This document shows, piece by piece, positions 9,642 to 18,413 of a stretch of 64,000 bases of DNA. Every line of letters begins with the position of its first letter. Position 1 is the first letter of the stretch. This DNA is from Mycolicibacterium boenickei (GTDB lineage Bacteria > Actinomycetota > Actinomycetes > Mycobacteriales > Mycobacteriaceae). The stretch lies in NCBI RefSeq assembly GCF_010731295.1, contig NZ_AP022579.1:3720001-3784000 (forward strand), in the 5' to 3' direction. A program made the translations under genes and the position numbers. The notes under the pieces are model-generated. The model had not been told where the DNA came from and did not search any database. It saw only the letters and a list, made by a program, of their open reading frames with translations.

Positions 9642-10712
9642 GTGCTACCGCTGATCGACGGCAAGGTCGTCGACATCACCGGTCCGGGACGCACCGACCG
9701 GTTCGGGGTCACCGCCACCGATCTCGGGGCATCGGTCATCGCGCCCAACGGCAAGCTGGTGTCGGTGTTCGGTGACACGTTCTCCGGCAGCCGGGTCGGG
9801 CAGGGTGACTGGCGCTCGCCGGTGGTGCTGATCGGCACGGGCGACGCCAACCACGAGATCATCTACGAATCCGCCGGGGGAGCAGACCCTGACTACGCGC
9901 GGCAGCTGTGGCACTACATCCACGACGACGAGGCATCCGGGTGGCGGCACGGTGGCATCAGCACTGTGATCCCGTCGGACCTGCTGCGGGTCGGTGACTC
10001 GCTGTACCTACACGCGATCGTCAATCATGGCTTCGGCACGGTCATCTGGACCGAGATCTGGCGTTCCGACGACAGCGGCGTGTCCTGGACCCACCTGGGT
10101 GAAGAGGCGAAGTTCCCGGCCGATCTGCACGACGGTCATGCACAGTGCTGGTCGTGGGACTTCGATCCCGAGGATGGCTGGGTGTACGTGGTGGCGACGG
10201 GTTTTCAGCGTGACAAGGGCATCATCCTGATGCGGGTCCGGCCCGATTCGATCGGCCGACGGTCGCAGTACGTCAGCTGGGGGTTCACCAACGGACGGTG
10301 GCAGTGGGGGCGGCAGGCCACTCCGATCACCCCGCCGGACGAGCATTGGGGCGAGCTCACCTTCCGGCGCACTGCTGCCGACAGATGGGTCCTGGGCGGA
10401 TTCCTGGCGTCTTCATACGCATTGGGCTACCGGGTGGTGTCCTCCCCGGTGGCCAACATGCACACCACAGAAGTCCAGACACCCATCGTCGGGTCGTCGT
10501 GGCAGGCAGAGGACCACGCAGGCAACAAGGTGGCCCAGCTCTACGGCGGCTACCTGCTGCCGGGCTCTCGCTTCGGCATCACCGGAGGCGTCGGGCTGGT
10601 GGTGTCGCAGTGGCGTACCGACACCGGGTGGCCTTACCGGGCAATGCAATTCAAGGCCGGGCTGAGGGACACCGCGAAGACACCCCGTCGGCCCGACCCC
10701 GTCAACCTGTGA
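9642..10712 (+). CDS. DUF4185 domain protein without an evident signal peptide
   Basis: A 356-residue protein with DUF4185 marks in the usual order: ITGPGRTDRFGV, ATDLGA, SVFGDTFSG, GDWRSPV, then SDDSGVSW and a DPEDGWVYV strand. GAGGGGG lies directly before the GTG at 9642. Unlike the other two DUF4185 proteins here it begins at the domain itself with no hydrophobic signal. Either it is cytosolic or it leaves with the secreted protein encoded 19 nt upstream. It ends 3 nt before the convergent SDR stop. Function unknown; the fold probably binds or cleaves a carbohydrate-like ligand. Confidence 0.8.
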   Translation: MLPLIDGKVVDITGPGRTDRFGVTATDLGASVIAPNGKLVSVFGDTFSGSRVGQGDWRSPVVLIGTGDANHEIIYESAGGADPDYARQLWHYIHDDEASGWRHGGISTVIPSDLLRVGDSLYLHAIVNHGFGTVIWTEIWRSDDSGVSWTHLGEEAKFPADLHDGHAQCWSWDFDPEDGWVYVVATGFQRDKGIILMRVRPDSIGRRSQYVSWGFTNGRWQWGRQATPITPPDEHWGELTFRRTAADRWVLGGFLASSYALGYRVVSSPVANMHTTEVQTPIVGSSWQAEDHAGNKVAQLYGGYLLPGSRFGITGGVGLVVSQWRTDTGWPYRAMQFKAGLRDTAKTPRRPDPVNL

Positions 10713-10715
10713 TCG

Positions 10716-11462
10716 TCAGGCGGTGAACCCACCGTCGACGTTCCAGTTCGCGCCGGTGACGTAGCCGGACTCCGGGCCGGCCAGGAAGCTCACCACGGCG
10801 GCGATGTCGCTCGTGTGGCCGTAGCGGCCCAGCGCGGTGGTTTGCCTTACGGCAGCGGCGAATTCACCTTCGTCGGGGTTCAGGTCGGTGGTGATCGGAC
10901 CCGGTTGCACATTGTTGACGGTGATGCCGCGCGGCCCGAGTTCACGGGCCAGTGCCCGCGTCAATGACGACACCGCCCCCTTTGTCATGGCGTACACCGC
11001 AGTACCACCGGTGGGCACCCGGTCGGCGTTGATGCTGCCGATGTTGATGATCCGCGATCCTTCTCCGAGATGCGCTACCGCGCTGCGGATCGCGGAGTAG
11101 ACACCACCGATGTTGATCGCCACCAGGCGGTCGAACTGCTCCTGAGGGAACTCGTCGATCGGCGCGATGTGGGCGGTTCCGGCGTTGTTGACCAACACGT
11201 CCAAACCGCCGAGATCCGCGACCGCCTGCTCGACCGCATTCGCCACCTGCGCCGGATCGGCACTGTCGGCCTGGATCGCCACGACCTCCGCGCCGTCGGC
11301 GGTCAACTCGGCCACCAGCCTGTCGGCTTCGGCGGCAGAGGCCCCGTAGGTGAACGCGACCGCGGCGCCGTCAGCAGCCAATCGCCTCACGATGCCCGCA
11401 CCGATTCCGCGGGATCCTCCGGTCACCAGTGCGCGCCGGCCGGTCAAAGTTGGTGTGGTCAT
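10716..11462 (-). CDS. SDR family oxidoreductase
   Basis: A 248-residue classical SDR. The cofactor loop TGGSRGIG is near residue 14, the NNAG motif at about 88, the serine segment INIGSIN and the Y-x-x-x-K box YAMTKGA. It ends VTGANWNVDGGFTA, as 3-oxoacyl-ACP-reductase-like SDRs do. The ATG at 11462 is preceded by GGAGGG at a 9-nt spacing. A longer in-frame extension has no SDR character. It is divergent from the DapB-like dehydrogenase gene across 108 bp. Confidence 0.86.
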   Translation of the reverse strand: MTTPTLTGRRALVTGGSRGIGAGIVRRLAADGAAVAFTYGASAAEADRLVAELTADGAEVVAIQADSADPAQVANAVEQAVADLGGLDVLVNNAGTAHIAPIDEFPQEQFDRLVAINIGGVYSAIRSAVAHLGEGSRIINIGSINADRVPTGGTAVYAMTKGAVSSLTRALARELGPRGITVNNVQPGPITTDLNPDEGEFAAAVRQTTALGRYGHTSDIAAVVSFLAGPESGYVTGANWNVDGGFTA

Positions 11463-11570
11463 GATGGTCGGCCCTCCGCGGGTAGTTCGACGATTGCGAA
11501 TGATGTTGAGGTCAAAGCTGATCGCGCGATGTTGATTCCCGATGTGACCGGTATCACCTATGGTGTGGGC

Positions 11571-12644
11571 GTGAAGAAACGCGTCGTGGTCTGGGGCACC
11601 GGTTTCGTCGGCCAGATGGTCATCGCCGAAATCGTCAAACACCCGCTGTTCGAACTCGTCGGTGTCGGTGTCAGCAATCCGGAGAAGGTCGGCCGCGACG
11701 TCGGCGAGATCTGCGCCCTCGGTGGTCCCATCGGCATCGCGGCCACCGACGACATCGACGCGCTCATCGCGCTGAAGCCCGACGCGTTGGTGCACTACGG
11801 GCCGACCGCCGCCCATGCCGACGTCAACATCGACGTCATCACCCGGTTCCTGCGGGCCGGCATCGACGTCTGTTCCACCGCGATGACCCCGTGGGTCTGG
11901 CCCAAGATGCACCTCAACCCGCCGAACTGGATCGAGCCGATCACCGAGGCCTGTGAGGCGGGTGGATCGTCGTGTTTCACCACCGGAATCGACCCCGGCT
12001 TCGCCAACGACCTGTTCCCGATGACCCTGATGGGTCTGTGCTCAGAGATCCGCCGGGTGCGGGCCTCGGAACTGCTGGACTACACCAACTACACCGGCGA
12101 CTACGAGTTCGAGATGGGTATCGGCAAACCGCCCGAGCATCGCGCTCTGCTCGAAACTCCGGACATCCTCATCTTCGCCTGGGGCGCAACGGTTCCCATG
12201 ATCGCGCACGCGGCGGGCATCGAGCTCGACGAAATCACCACCACCTGGGACAAGTGGATCACCCCCGATGAGCGCAAATCTGCCAAGGGCATCATCCCGG
12301 CCGGCAACGTCGCTGCCGTGCGCTTCACGATCAACGGCGTCTACCGCGGCGAAACCCGGATCCAGCTTGAGCACGTCAACCGGATCGGGCTGGACGCCGC
12401 GCCCGACTGGCCGTCCGGAAACGACAACGACGTCTATCGCGTCGACATCGAGGGCACCCCGAGCATCTCCCAGGAGACCGCGTTCCGGTTCACCGACGGT
12501 TCGGGACGCGATGCGGCCGCCGCGGGCTGTCTGGCCACCGGACTGCGGGCGCTCAACGCCGTACCCGCGGTGAATGAACATTTGCCAGGATGGGTGACAC
12601 CTCTGGACCTACCACTGATTCCAGGTTTGGGAACCATTCGCTAG
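11571..12644 (+). CDS. NAD(P)H-dependent amine-dehydrogenase-like protein (DapB N-terminal fold)
   Basis: A 357-residue protein that begins VKKRVVVWGTGFVGQM, a Rossmann loop of the dihydrodipicolinate-reductase N-terminal type. The rest matches, from family memory, the mycobacterial group related to 2,4-diaminopentanoate dehydrogenase (segments STAMTPWVWP and GIDPGFANDL). The GTG at 11571 is preferred; GTG 11565 is possible. TATGGT at 11560-11565 could be a -10 element for a leaderless transcript. Substrate unknown. It lies divergent to an SDR with which it may share a pathway. Confidence 0.75.
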   Translation: MKKRVVVWGTGFVGQMVIAEIVKHPLFELVGVGVSNPEKVGRDVGEICALGGPIGIAATDDIDALIALKPDALVHYGPTAAHADVNIDVITRFLRAGIDVCSTAMTPWVWPKMHLNPPNWIEPITEACEAGGSSCFTTGIDPGFANDLFPMTLMGLCSEIRRVRASELLDYTNYTGDYEFEMGIGKPPEHRALLETPDILIFAWGATVPMIAHAAGIELDEITTTWDKWITPDERKSAKGIIPAGNVAAVRFTINGVYRGETRIQLEHVNRIGLDAAPDWPSGNDNDVYRVDIEGTPSISQETAFRFTDGSGRDAAAAGCLATGLRALNAVPAVNEHLPGWVTPLDLPLIPGLGTIR

Positions 12645-12708
12645 GTAACGCCTGCCCCGTCAAAAGAGATGGACTACCGGATAGGGTCCTTCTCGAAACG
12701 GGGGTGAC

Positions 12709-14523
12709 ATGGCAGACGGCATCGGGTTGTCGATCGGATCGACCAACCTCACAGCGGTAGTGGTGGGCCGCGCCGCGGTGACGCGGTCGCCGGTGCTGAC
12801 GCTGTTTCCGCATCGGGCCCCCGAAGTGGGCGTACCCAGCGAGAACGCCAACCTGAACGAACGTGGACTTATCCTCACCGACTTCGTCGAACGGGTGGGG
12901 GACCCGGTCGGGATGCTGGCTCCGGACGGATCGTCGCACCGGGGTGAGACGGTGCTGGCCGACGCGCTGGCGGCGCTGCTCCGCACGCTGACCGGGGGAC
13001 GCCCACCGGCCGATCCGATCGCCGTCACCTATCCCGCGCATTGGCGGCCCAATCAGGTGGCGGCGCTGCGCACCGAACTGGCCGCCGTCGGGGGCTTCGG
13101 CGATCCGGTGCTGACGCCCGACGCCAGGGCGGCGCTGGTCGCGCTGCAGGACAACCCCGGGGTGCCGACGCGCGGCGTGATCGCCGTCTGCGACTTCGGA
13201 GGCAGCGGCGCCAGCATCACGCTTGCCGACGCGGACAACGGGTACCAGCCGATCGCACCGACCATTCGGCACCCCGACCTGTCGGGCGACCTGATCGATC
13301 AGGGACTGCTCACCCATGTGGTGAACGACCTGTCCGCGGCCGGAACGATCGATCTGGCCAGCACCTCGGCCATCGGCTCGCTGGGCCGTCTGCGCGCCGA
13401 GTGCCGGCGCGCTAAGGAGCGGCTGTCCACCGAGTCGGTCACGGCACTGGTCGCCGAGCTGCCCGGGCACCGCAGCGAGGTGCGGCTGAACCGCAACGAA
13501 CTCGATGACGTGATCGCCGAACCGCTGCGTGAGTTCATGTCCGTGCTGCACGGCGCGGTCGATCGGGCCGGGCTGCGTCCCGGTGAGCTCGTGGCGGTGG
13601 CGACGACCGGTGGTGGCGCCAGGATCCCGGCGATCACCACGACGCTGTCCGAGCACCTGCGTCTTCCGGTGATCACCGCGGCCCAGCCGGAGCTGACCCC
13701 GGCCATCGGCGGTGGACTGATCGCGGTGCGCGGCACCGCCGAGGAAGGCATGACCGCTTTGGCTGCGGCGTCTGCGGCCGCGCCGCCGACCACTGCGGCA
13801 GCCCTGGTGGCGCCCGAGCCCCCGCCCGCATCCCAGGCCTTGGCCTGGTCCGATGCCCAGAACGTCCCCGACGTCGCGCCGGTCGACGACTACCGCGCCG
13901 AGGAATACGGCGACGACTACGGGGCCGATTTCGATACCGGGCTCGAACCCGCTGGCGGACGCACCGCAGCGCGCCCCCAGCTGGAATTCGGTGAACGCGA
14001 GCTGACCGAGCGCGACGAGATCGCGGCGCGGCCCTGGTACCGCCGGCCGCGGGTGATCCTGGGTGCCGGTGCCGCGGCGGTGCTGGTCGCCGTCGTGGCG
14101 GCGTTGGTCGCCATCACGGGCAGCGACGAGCCGACCCGGCCTGCGTCCACCTCCAAGGCTGTTCCGTCCACGACTGCGGCCCCGGACGAGAACCCGCCCG
14201 CCGCGCCGGTTGACGAACCGGGGCCCGCCGACTCGCCGCCGACCGTCACGCAAGAGGCGCCCGCCCACACCGTGACCCAGACGGTCGAGCAACCCGCACC
14301 GGAGGCTCCGCCGGCGGAGAACCCGCCGCCCGCCGAGACGCCGCCGCCGACGACCGAGGCGCCGCCCCCGACGACGGAAGCCCCGCCGACAACCACCCAG
14401 CCGCCGGCGACGACTCAGGCGCCGGCCACCACACAGGCGCCGTGGAGCCCCACTGCGCCGTACCCGACGATCCCCGGCCTGCCGTGGGTTCCGGCGCCGG
14501 GCGGTGGCCACACCGGGGGTTGA
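12709..14523 (+). CDS. Hsp70-like ATPase-domain membrane protein with extracytoplasmic Pro/Thr tail
   Basis: A 604-residue protein in four parts. Residues 1-350 resemble an Hsp70/actin ATPase: phosphate loop GLSIGSTNLTAV at the start, VTYPAHWRPNQ, CDFGGSGASIT as phosphate 2 and TGGGARIPAI as the adenosine loop. An Ala/Pro-rich acidic linker follows. One transmembrane helix lies at about 449-470. The tail of about 130 residues is rich in Pro, Thr, Glu and Ala with repeated PPPTTEA units. There is no DnaK substrate-binding domain. GGGGG precedes the ATG; TAGGGT at 12682-12687 may be its -10. The likely topology is cytoplasmic ATPase with the tail in the wall. The role is unknown. Confidence 0.8.
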   Translation: MADGIGLSIGSTNLTAVVVGRAAVTRSPVLTLFPHRAPEVGVPSENANLNERGLILTDFVERVGDPVGMLAPDGSSHRGETVLADALAALLRTLTGGRPPADPIAVTYPAHWRPNQVAALRTELAAVGGFGDPVLTPDARAALVALQDNPGVPTRGVIAVCDFGGSGASITLADADNGYQPIAPTIRHPDLSGDLIDQGLLTHVVNDLSAAGTIDLASTSAIGSLGRLRAECRRAKERLSTESVTALVAELPGHRSEVRLNRNELDDVIAEPLREFMSVLHGAVDRAGLRPGELVAVATTGGGARIPAITTTLSEHLRLPVITAAQPELTPAIGGGLIAVRGTAEEGMTALAAASAAAPPTTAAALVAPEPPPASQALAWSDAQNVPDVAPVDDYRAEEYGDDYGADFDTGLEPAGGRTAARPQLEFGERELTERDEIAARPWYRRPRVILGAGAAAVLVAVVAALVAITGSDEPTRPASTSKAVPSTTAAPDENPPAAPVDEPGPADSPPTVTQEAPAHTVTQTVEQPAPEAPPAENPPPAETPPPTTEAPPPTTEAPPTTTQPPATTQAPATTQAPWSPTAPYPTIPGLPWVPAPGGGHTGG

Positions 14524-14534
14524 CGCTCGAGCGC

Positions 14535-15557
14535 TCAGCGCGGAATCGACTCGGTGTGGCCGTTGCCATCGGTTCCTCGAACGACCGAGGCCAGGGTGAG
14601 GGCGCGAACGATGCTGTGGCGGCCGAGGTCGACCTTGAAGGCGTTTTGAGTCAGTGGTTGGGCACCAGCCATCGCGATGGTTGCGGCTGTGTGGAACGCG
14701 TGTCTGTCGGGCCGTTGCCCCACGAGGCTCGACTCGGCTTCATGCAGTCGCCATGGTTTGGCTGCTACGCCGCCCAAGGCGAGGGCAGCGCCGGTGATTT
14801 CACCATCCTCGATGCGCAGGCCGGCGGCGACGGAGACGAGCGCGAAGGCATAGCTGTGCCGGTCACGCACTTTCAGGTACCAACAGTGATCGTCGAAATG
14901 AGACGGCGGTAGTTCGATCCCGAGGATCAGCTCGTGCGGTTGCAGCGTGTTGTCGATCTCGGGCGTCTGGCCCGGAAGCGCGAAGAACTGGCTGATCGGG
15001 ATGCTCCGTCGTCCCGTCGAGTTCTGCACGTGCACGACCGCGTCCAGCATGGTCAGGGCCACCGCCAGGTCAGATGGGTGGATCGCCACGCAATGATCGC
15101 TGGCGCCGAAAATGGCGTGCTCGCGGTGGAATCCGCTGATTGCAGCGCAACCGCTTCCTGGCCTGCGCTTGTTGCACTCGGAGAATGCAGGCTGCATGAA
15201 GTAGGGGCATCGCGTGCGCTGCAAGAGATTTCCACCGGTGGTGGCCATGTTTCGCAACTGCGTGGTGGCTCCGCTGAGGATGGCGTGCGACACCACCGGG
15301 TACTGGCTACGAATGAGAGCGTGGTTGGCCAGCGCGCTGTTGGTGACGCCGGCTTCGATGAACACCCCGCCCATATCGGTGGTGGTGATGGACGTCATCG
15401 CGAGTTGGCGAAGGTCGATCAACGCTGAGGGTTGCTCAACGCCGGTCTTCATCAGATCGAAGAGGTTCGTTCCACCGGCGAAGTACGTGGCGCCGTGCGT
15501 GGCCGCGCTGATGGCGTCGTCGACGGATTCAGCGTGTCGAAAGGAGAAGGTTTTCAT
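14535..15557 (-). CDS. Molybdenum hydroxylase FAD-binding subunit (PaoB/CoxM type)
   Basis: A 340-residue subunit starting MKTFSFRHAESVDDAI. The FAD loop FAGGTNLFDLMK is near residue 29 and ATTGGNLLQRTRCPYF near 105. After it comes a Cys-containing insertion (ECNKR.PGSGCAAI) like the [4Fe-4S]-binding loop described in E. coli PaoB. It therefore passes electrons from the molybdenum subunit via the 2Fe-2S protein, possibly through an extra cluster. The start overlaps the stop of the 2Fe-2S gene by 4 nt. It is the last gene of the nine-gene operon and ends 11 nt from the convergent Hsp70-like gene. Confidence 0.88.
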   Translation of the reverse strand: MKTFSFRHAESVDDAISAATHGATYFAGGTNLFDLMKTGVEQPSALIDLRQLAMTSITTTDMGGVFIEAGVTNSALANHALIRSQYPVVSHAILSGATTQLRNMATTGGNLLQRTRCPYFMQPAFSECNKRRPGSGCAAISGFHREHAIFGASDHCVAIHPSDLAVALTMLDAVVHVQNSTGRRSIPISQFFALPGQTPEIDNTLQPHELILGIELPPSHFDDHCWYLKVRDRHSYAFALVSVAAGLRIEDGEITGAALALGGVAAKPWRLHEAESSLVGQRPDRHAFHTAATIAMAGAQPLTQNAFKVDLGRHSIVRALTLASVVRGTDGNGHTESIPR

Positions 15558-16135
15558 GTCGACTCGCCCCGGGTGACGCTTTCGATGGCCTCGATGATGT
15601 TGGCGTACGCCCCGCACCGGCAGATGTTTCCTGCCATGCGTTCCCGAATTTCGGCATTGGTCAACCGCGAGCAGCCGGTCAGAACGTCGTTCCTGGTGCC
15701 ATCGAAGGTCGCCATGCTGAGGTCGCCGCGCCGATGCTCGGCCAGCATTGCGTGGGCTGACGATATCTGTCCGGGAGTGCAGTAGCCGCACTGGAATCCA
15801 TCGCAGTCGAGGAAAGCTTGTTGCAGCGGGTGCAGGTCGTCGCCGTCAGCGATTCCTTCGATGGTGAGGACGTCGGACCCGTCGACCGATGCGGCCAGTG
15901 TCAGGCAGCTGACCACGCGCTCGCCGTTGACCGAGACCGTGCAGGCTCCGCAGAGGCCGTGGTCGCACCCCTTTTTGGTGCCGGTCAGATGTAGACGTTC
16001 CCGCAGCAGGTCGAGGAGGCTGGAGCGCACGTCGACCGCCGTGCTGTGGGTTGTCCCGTTGATGCGCAGCCGCAGATCGTATCGGTTGGTCACACTGGGT
16101 TCCGTTTCGGCGGAACCTGTCTCGCTGTTGTTCAC
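15554..16135 (-). CDS. Molybdenum hydroxylase 2Fe-2S subunit
   Basis: A 193-residue protein with two 2Fe-2S clusters. The plant-ferredoxin-type binding set is GCDHGLCGACTV with a later Cys in VVSCLTL. The C-terminal helical domain has CGYCTPGQ and ICRCGAY. It has no Tat signal, unlike E. coli PaoA, so the enzyme should be cytosolic. The ATG overlaps the end of the molybdenum subunit gene (ATGA). It relays electrons between the molybdenum centre and FAD. Confidence 0.93.
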   Translation of the reverse strand: MNNSETGSAETEPSVTNRYDLRLRINGTTHSTAVDVRSSLLDLLRERLHLTGTKKGCDHGLCGACTVSVNGERVVSCLTLAASVDGSDVLTIEGIADGDDLHPLQQAFLDCDGFQCGYCTPGQISSAHAMLAEHRRGDLSMATFDGTRNDVLTGCSRLTNAEIRERMAGNICRCGAYANIIEAIESVTRGEST

Positions 16136-18363
16136 AATCGGGCTTTCGGTGTCTGATAGGGCGCCATGAGATCCTCGAGGGTGATGGGCAGGTCGCGCAG
16201 CCGCTTGCCTGTGGCGTGGTGAATGGCATTGGCGATGGCGGCCGGCACGCCGCAGGTGCCGATCTCACCGATGCCGCGCACGCCGATCGGATCCAGTGCG
16301 TAGTCGGGATGCTCGACGAATGAGATGTCGAATTCGGGGCGGTCAGCGTGCGTGGGCAGGTAGTACTCGCCGATTGGCAGTGCGGACGCCTCGTCGTAGG
16401 GGATCTGTTCCATCAGTGCCATTCCAAGGCCAAAAGTGATGCCGCCCATCACCTGGCTGCGAGCCAGCTTCGGATTGAGCACCCGCCCGCAATCCATCAC
16501 GGCCACCCACCGGACAACACTGGCCCGTCCGATGTCTTCGTCGACTTCGACCTCGCAGAAATGCGCGCCGAAGGACTGGACCGCGTGTGTTTCTTGCCCA
16601 CCATCGTCGCTGCCGGTCGAGAAGCTCAACGTGTCGCGGTAAGCCGCCGCGGCGGCGGGGCTCAGGGCGGTGATGTCCACGGTCGCTGGGTCGGCGCCGA
16701 AGTATGGCGAACCACGGTCGGCGGTGAGGGCGGCGATGAACCGGCGCTTCCATTCGACGCCGGCGGCGAACACGGCGGAGCCCACCGTGGCAGTCGTCTG
16801 TGACGCGCCGCTGTAGGGCGCTGAAGGGAACGACGAATCGCCCGACATGAAGCCCACGCGGTCCATGGCGAGGCTGGTCGCTTCGGCGGCCAACTGCGTC
16901 ATCACGGTTCGCACCCCAGTGCCGATTTCATGGGTAGCCGAGGAGAAGTGCACGAATCCGCCTGTGTCCGTGATGACGCGACATCCGGCCGGCATGCGGC
17001 GGCCGGGATAGGTCGCTGTGGCCATTCCCCAACCGATTTGGACTCCCCGGCGCCGCATGGTTCGCGGAGCGGCAGGGCGATGGTGCCACCCGAAACGTTG
17101 TGCACCGACCTCATAACACTGCAACAGATGCTTACCCGACCAGGGCTTCCCGCTGGCCTGGTCGATGTCGGCGTGATTGCGGATACGGAGTTCCAGAGGA
17201 TCGACTCCGATACGTTCGGCAAGTTCGTCGATGGCCACTTCGAGGGCGAACAAACCCGGCGCCTCACCGGGGCCACGCATGAAACACGGAGTGGGGGCAT
17301 TGATCCGGGCCGTGCGGTGGGACACCGCCAGGTGCGGTGAGGTGTAGAGGAATCTGGTGGAAATGCCTGCGGGCTCGCAGAAGTGTGCCACCGTGGACGT
17401 CTCGGTCACGGTGTGATGTTCGGTGCTGAGAATGCGGCCATCCTGATCGGCGATGAGGGTCACGTCTTGTTCGGTGCGCGGGCGATGTCCGGTTGAAGTG
17501 AACATCTGGTCGCGGGTGAGCACCAGCTTGACGGGCCGGCCGACGGCCCGGCTGGCGACAGCGCACAGGACGACGTGCATCCACAGGAAGCTCTTGGACC
17601 CGAATGCGCCACCCACTAATGGCGAAAGGATGCGGATCCGGTCCTCGGGCATGCCCAGATACGCTGCCAGCGTGGACTGTTCGCCCGCGATCCATCGGGT
17701 GCTGTCGTGCACGGTCAGGTGATCACCGTCCCACTGGGCGATGGTAGACGACAACTCAATCGGGTAATGGGCATTCATCGGTGTCGTGTAGCGAGCATCG
17801 ACACGGTTTCCGGTGGCGCCCTCGGGAGGTCCCTCACCACGACGGTCCTGCAGCTTCTCTTCTTCGAGTTTCACGAAGTGGTCCGGAAGATAGCTGCCGT
17901 GGCGGATCTCGCCACCCTTCTGGTCGGGGACAGCCGGCTGCTCAAGCACCGCGCGGGCCGTCATCTGCGCCGGCAACACCTCGTAGTCCACCGCGAACTG
18001 AGATGCCGCCTCGGTGGCGTTCTCCAGTGAGTCGGCGACCACCACGGCCAGGTGCTGACCGACGTACTGCACAGTCAGATCAGACAGCGGTGGACGCCGC
18101 TCCAACGGTAGGTCGAAGGTAAGCTCGCGCGGTAACTGCTGTAGCGCAGGGCAATTCAGCGGAGTGAGGACATGTAGGACCCCGGGTGCGCGACTGACTC
18201 GGTCCGCGGTGTGGCGCAGCGATTCCTCGATGACATGCCCGTGCGGGATCTGCGTCTGCGCCAGCACCGCATACACCAGGCCCGGGATGACAACATCGGC
18301 GGTGTAGCGCGCCTGCCCGGTCACCTTGTCGACTCCTTCGACACGGCTCACCGGCTCTCCCAT
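16132..18363 (-). CDS. Molybdenum hydroxylase large subunit (xanthine dehydrogenase/aldehyde oxidase family)
   Basis: A 743-residue molybdopterin-cytosine-dinucleotide subunit. It starts MGEPVSRVEGVDKVTG, a standard family opening, preceded by GGAGG; ATG 18384 is an alternative 7 codons earlier. Visible marks are ARYTAD, the GGAFGSKS pterin loop, MRGPGEAPG, and a C-terminal GVRGIGEIGTCG whose Glu corresponds to the catalytic base. Order and subunit pattern resemble PaoABC/YagRST aromatic-aldehyde oxidoreductases, but the family also hydroxylates N-heterocycles. The neighbouring pyridine-hydroxylase-like monooxygenase favours a ring substrate and the ALDH an aldehyde. Substrate open. Confidence 0.9.
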   Translation of the reverse strand: MGEPVSRVEGVDKVTGQARYTADVVIPGLVYAVLAQTQIPHGHVIEESLRHTADRVSRAPGVLHVLTPLNCPALQQLPRELTFDLPLERRPPLSDLTVQYVGQHLAVVVADSLENATEAASQFAVDYEVLPAQMTARAVLEQPAVPDQKGGEIRHGSYLPDHFVKLEEEKLQDRRGEGPPEGATGNRVDARYTTPMNAHYPIELSSTIAQWDGDHLTVHDSTRWIAGEQSTLAAYLGMPEDRIRILSPLVGGAFGSKSFLWMHVVLCAVASRAVGRPVKLVLTRDQMFTSTGHRPRTEQDVTLIADQDGRILSTEHHTVTETSTVAHFCEPAGISTRFLYTSPHLAVSHRTARINAPTPCFMRGPGEAPGLFALEVAIDELAERIGVDPLELRIRNHADIDQASGKPWSGKHLLQCYEVGAQRFGWHHRPAAPRTMRRRGVQIGWGMATATYPGRRMPAGCRVITDTGGFVHFSSATHEIGTGVRTVMTQLAAEATSLAMDRVGFMSGDSSFPSAPYSGASQTTATVGSAVFAAGVEWKRRFIAALTADRGSPYFGADPATVDITALSPAAAAAYRDTLSFSTGSDDGGQETHAVQSFGAHFCEVEVDEDIGRASVVRWVAVMDCGRVLNPKLARSQVMGGITFGLGMALMEQIPYDEASALPIGEYYLPTHADRPEFDISFVEHPDYALDPIGVRGIGEIGTCGVPAAIANAIHHATGKRLRDLPITLEDLMAPYQTPKARL

Positions 18364-18413
18364 GGTGCCTCCATCATGTCTCATCGGTCGATGTCGCGCA
18401 TGCCACGCGGAGC

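Noticed and set aside
12553..14511. Long minus-strand open frame opposite the Hsp70-like gene
   Set aside because: Arg/Gly-rich low-complexity translation caused by high GC and the repetitive tail; no domain, and the plus-strand gene is clearly real.
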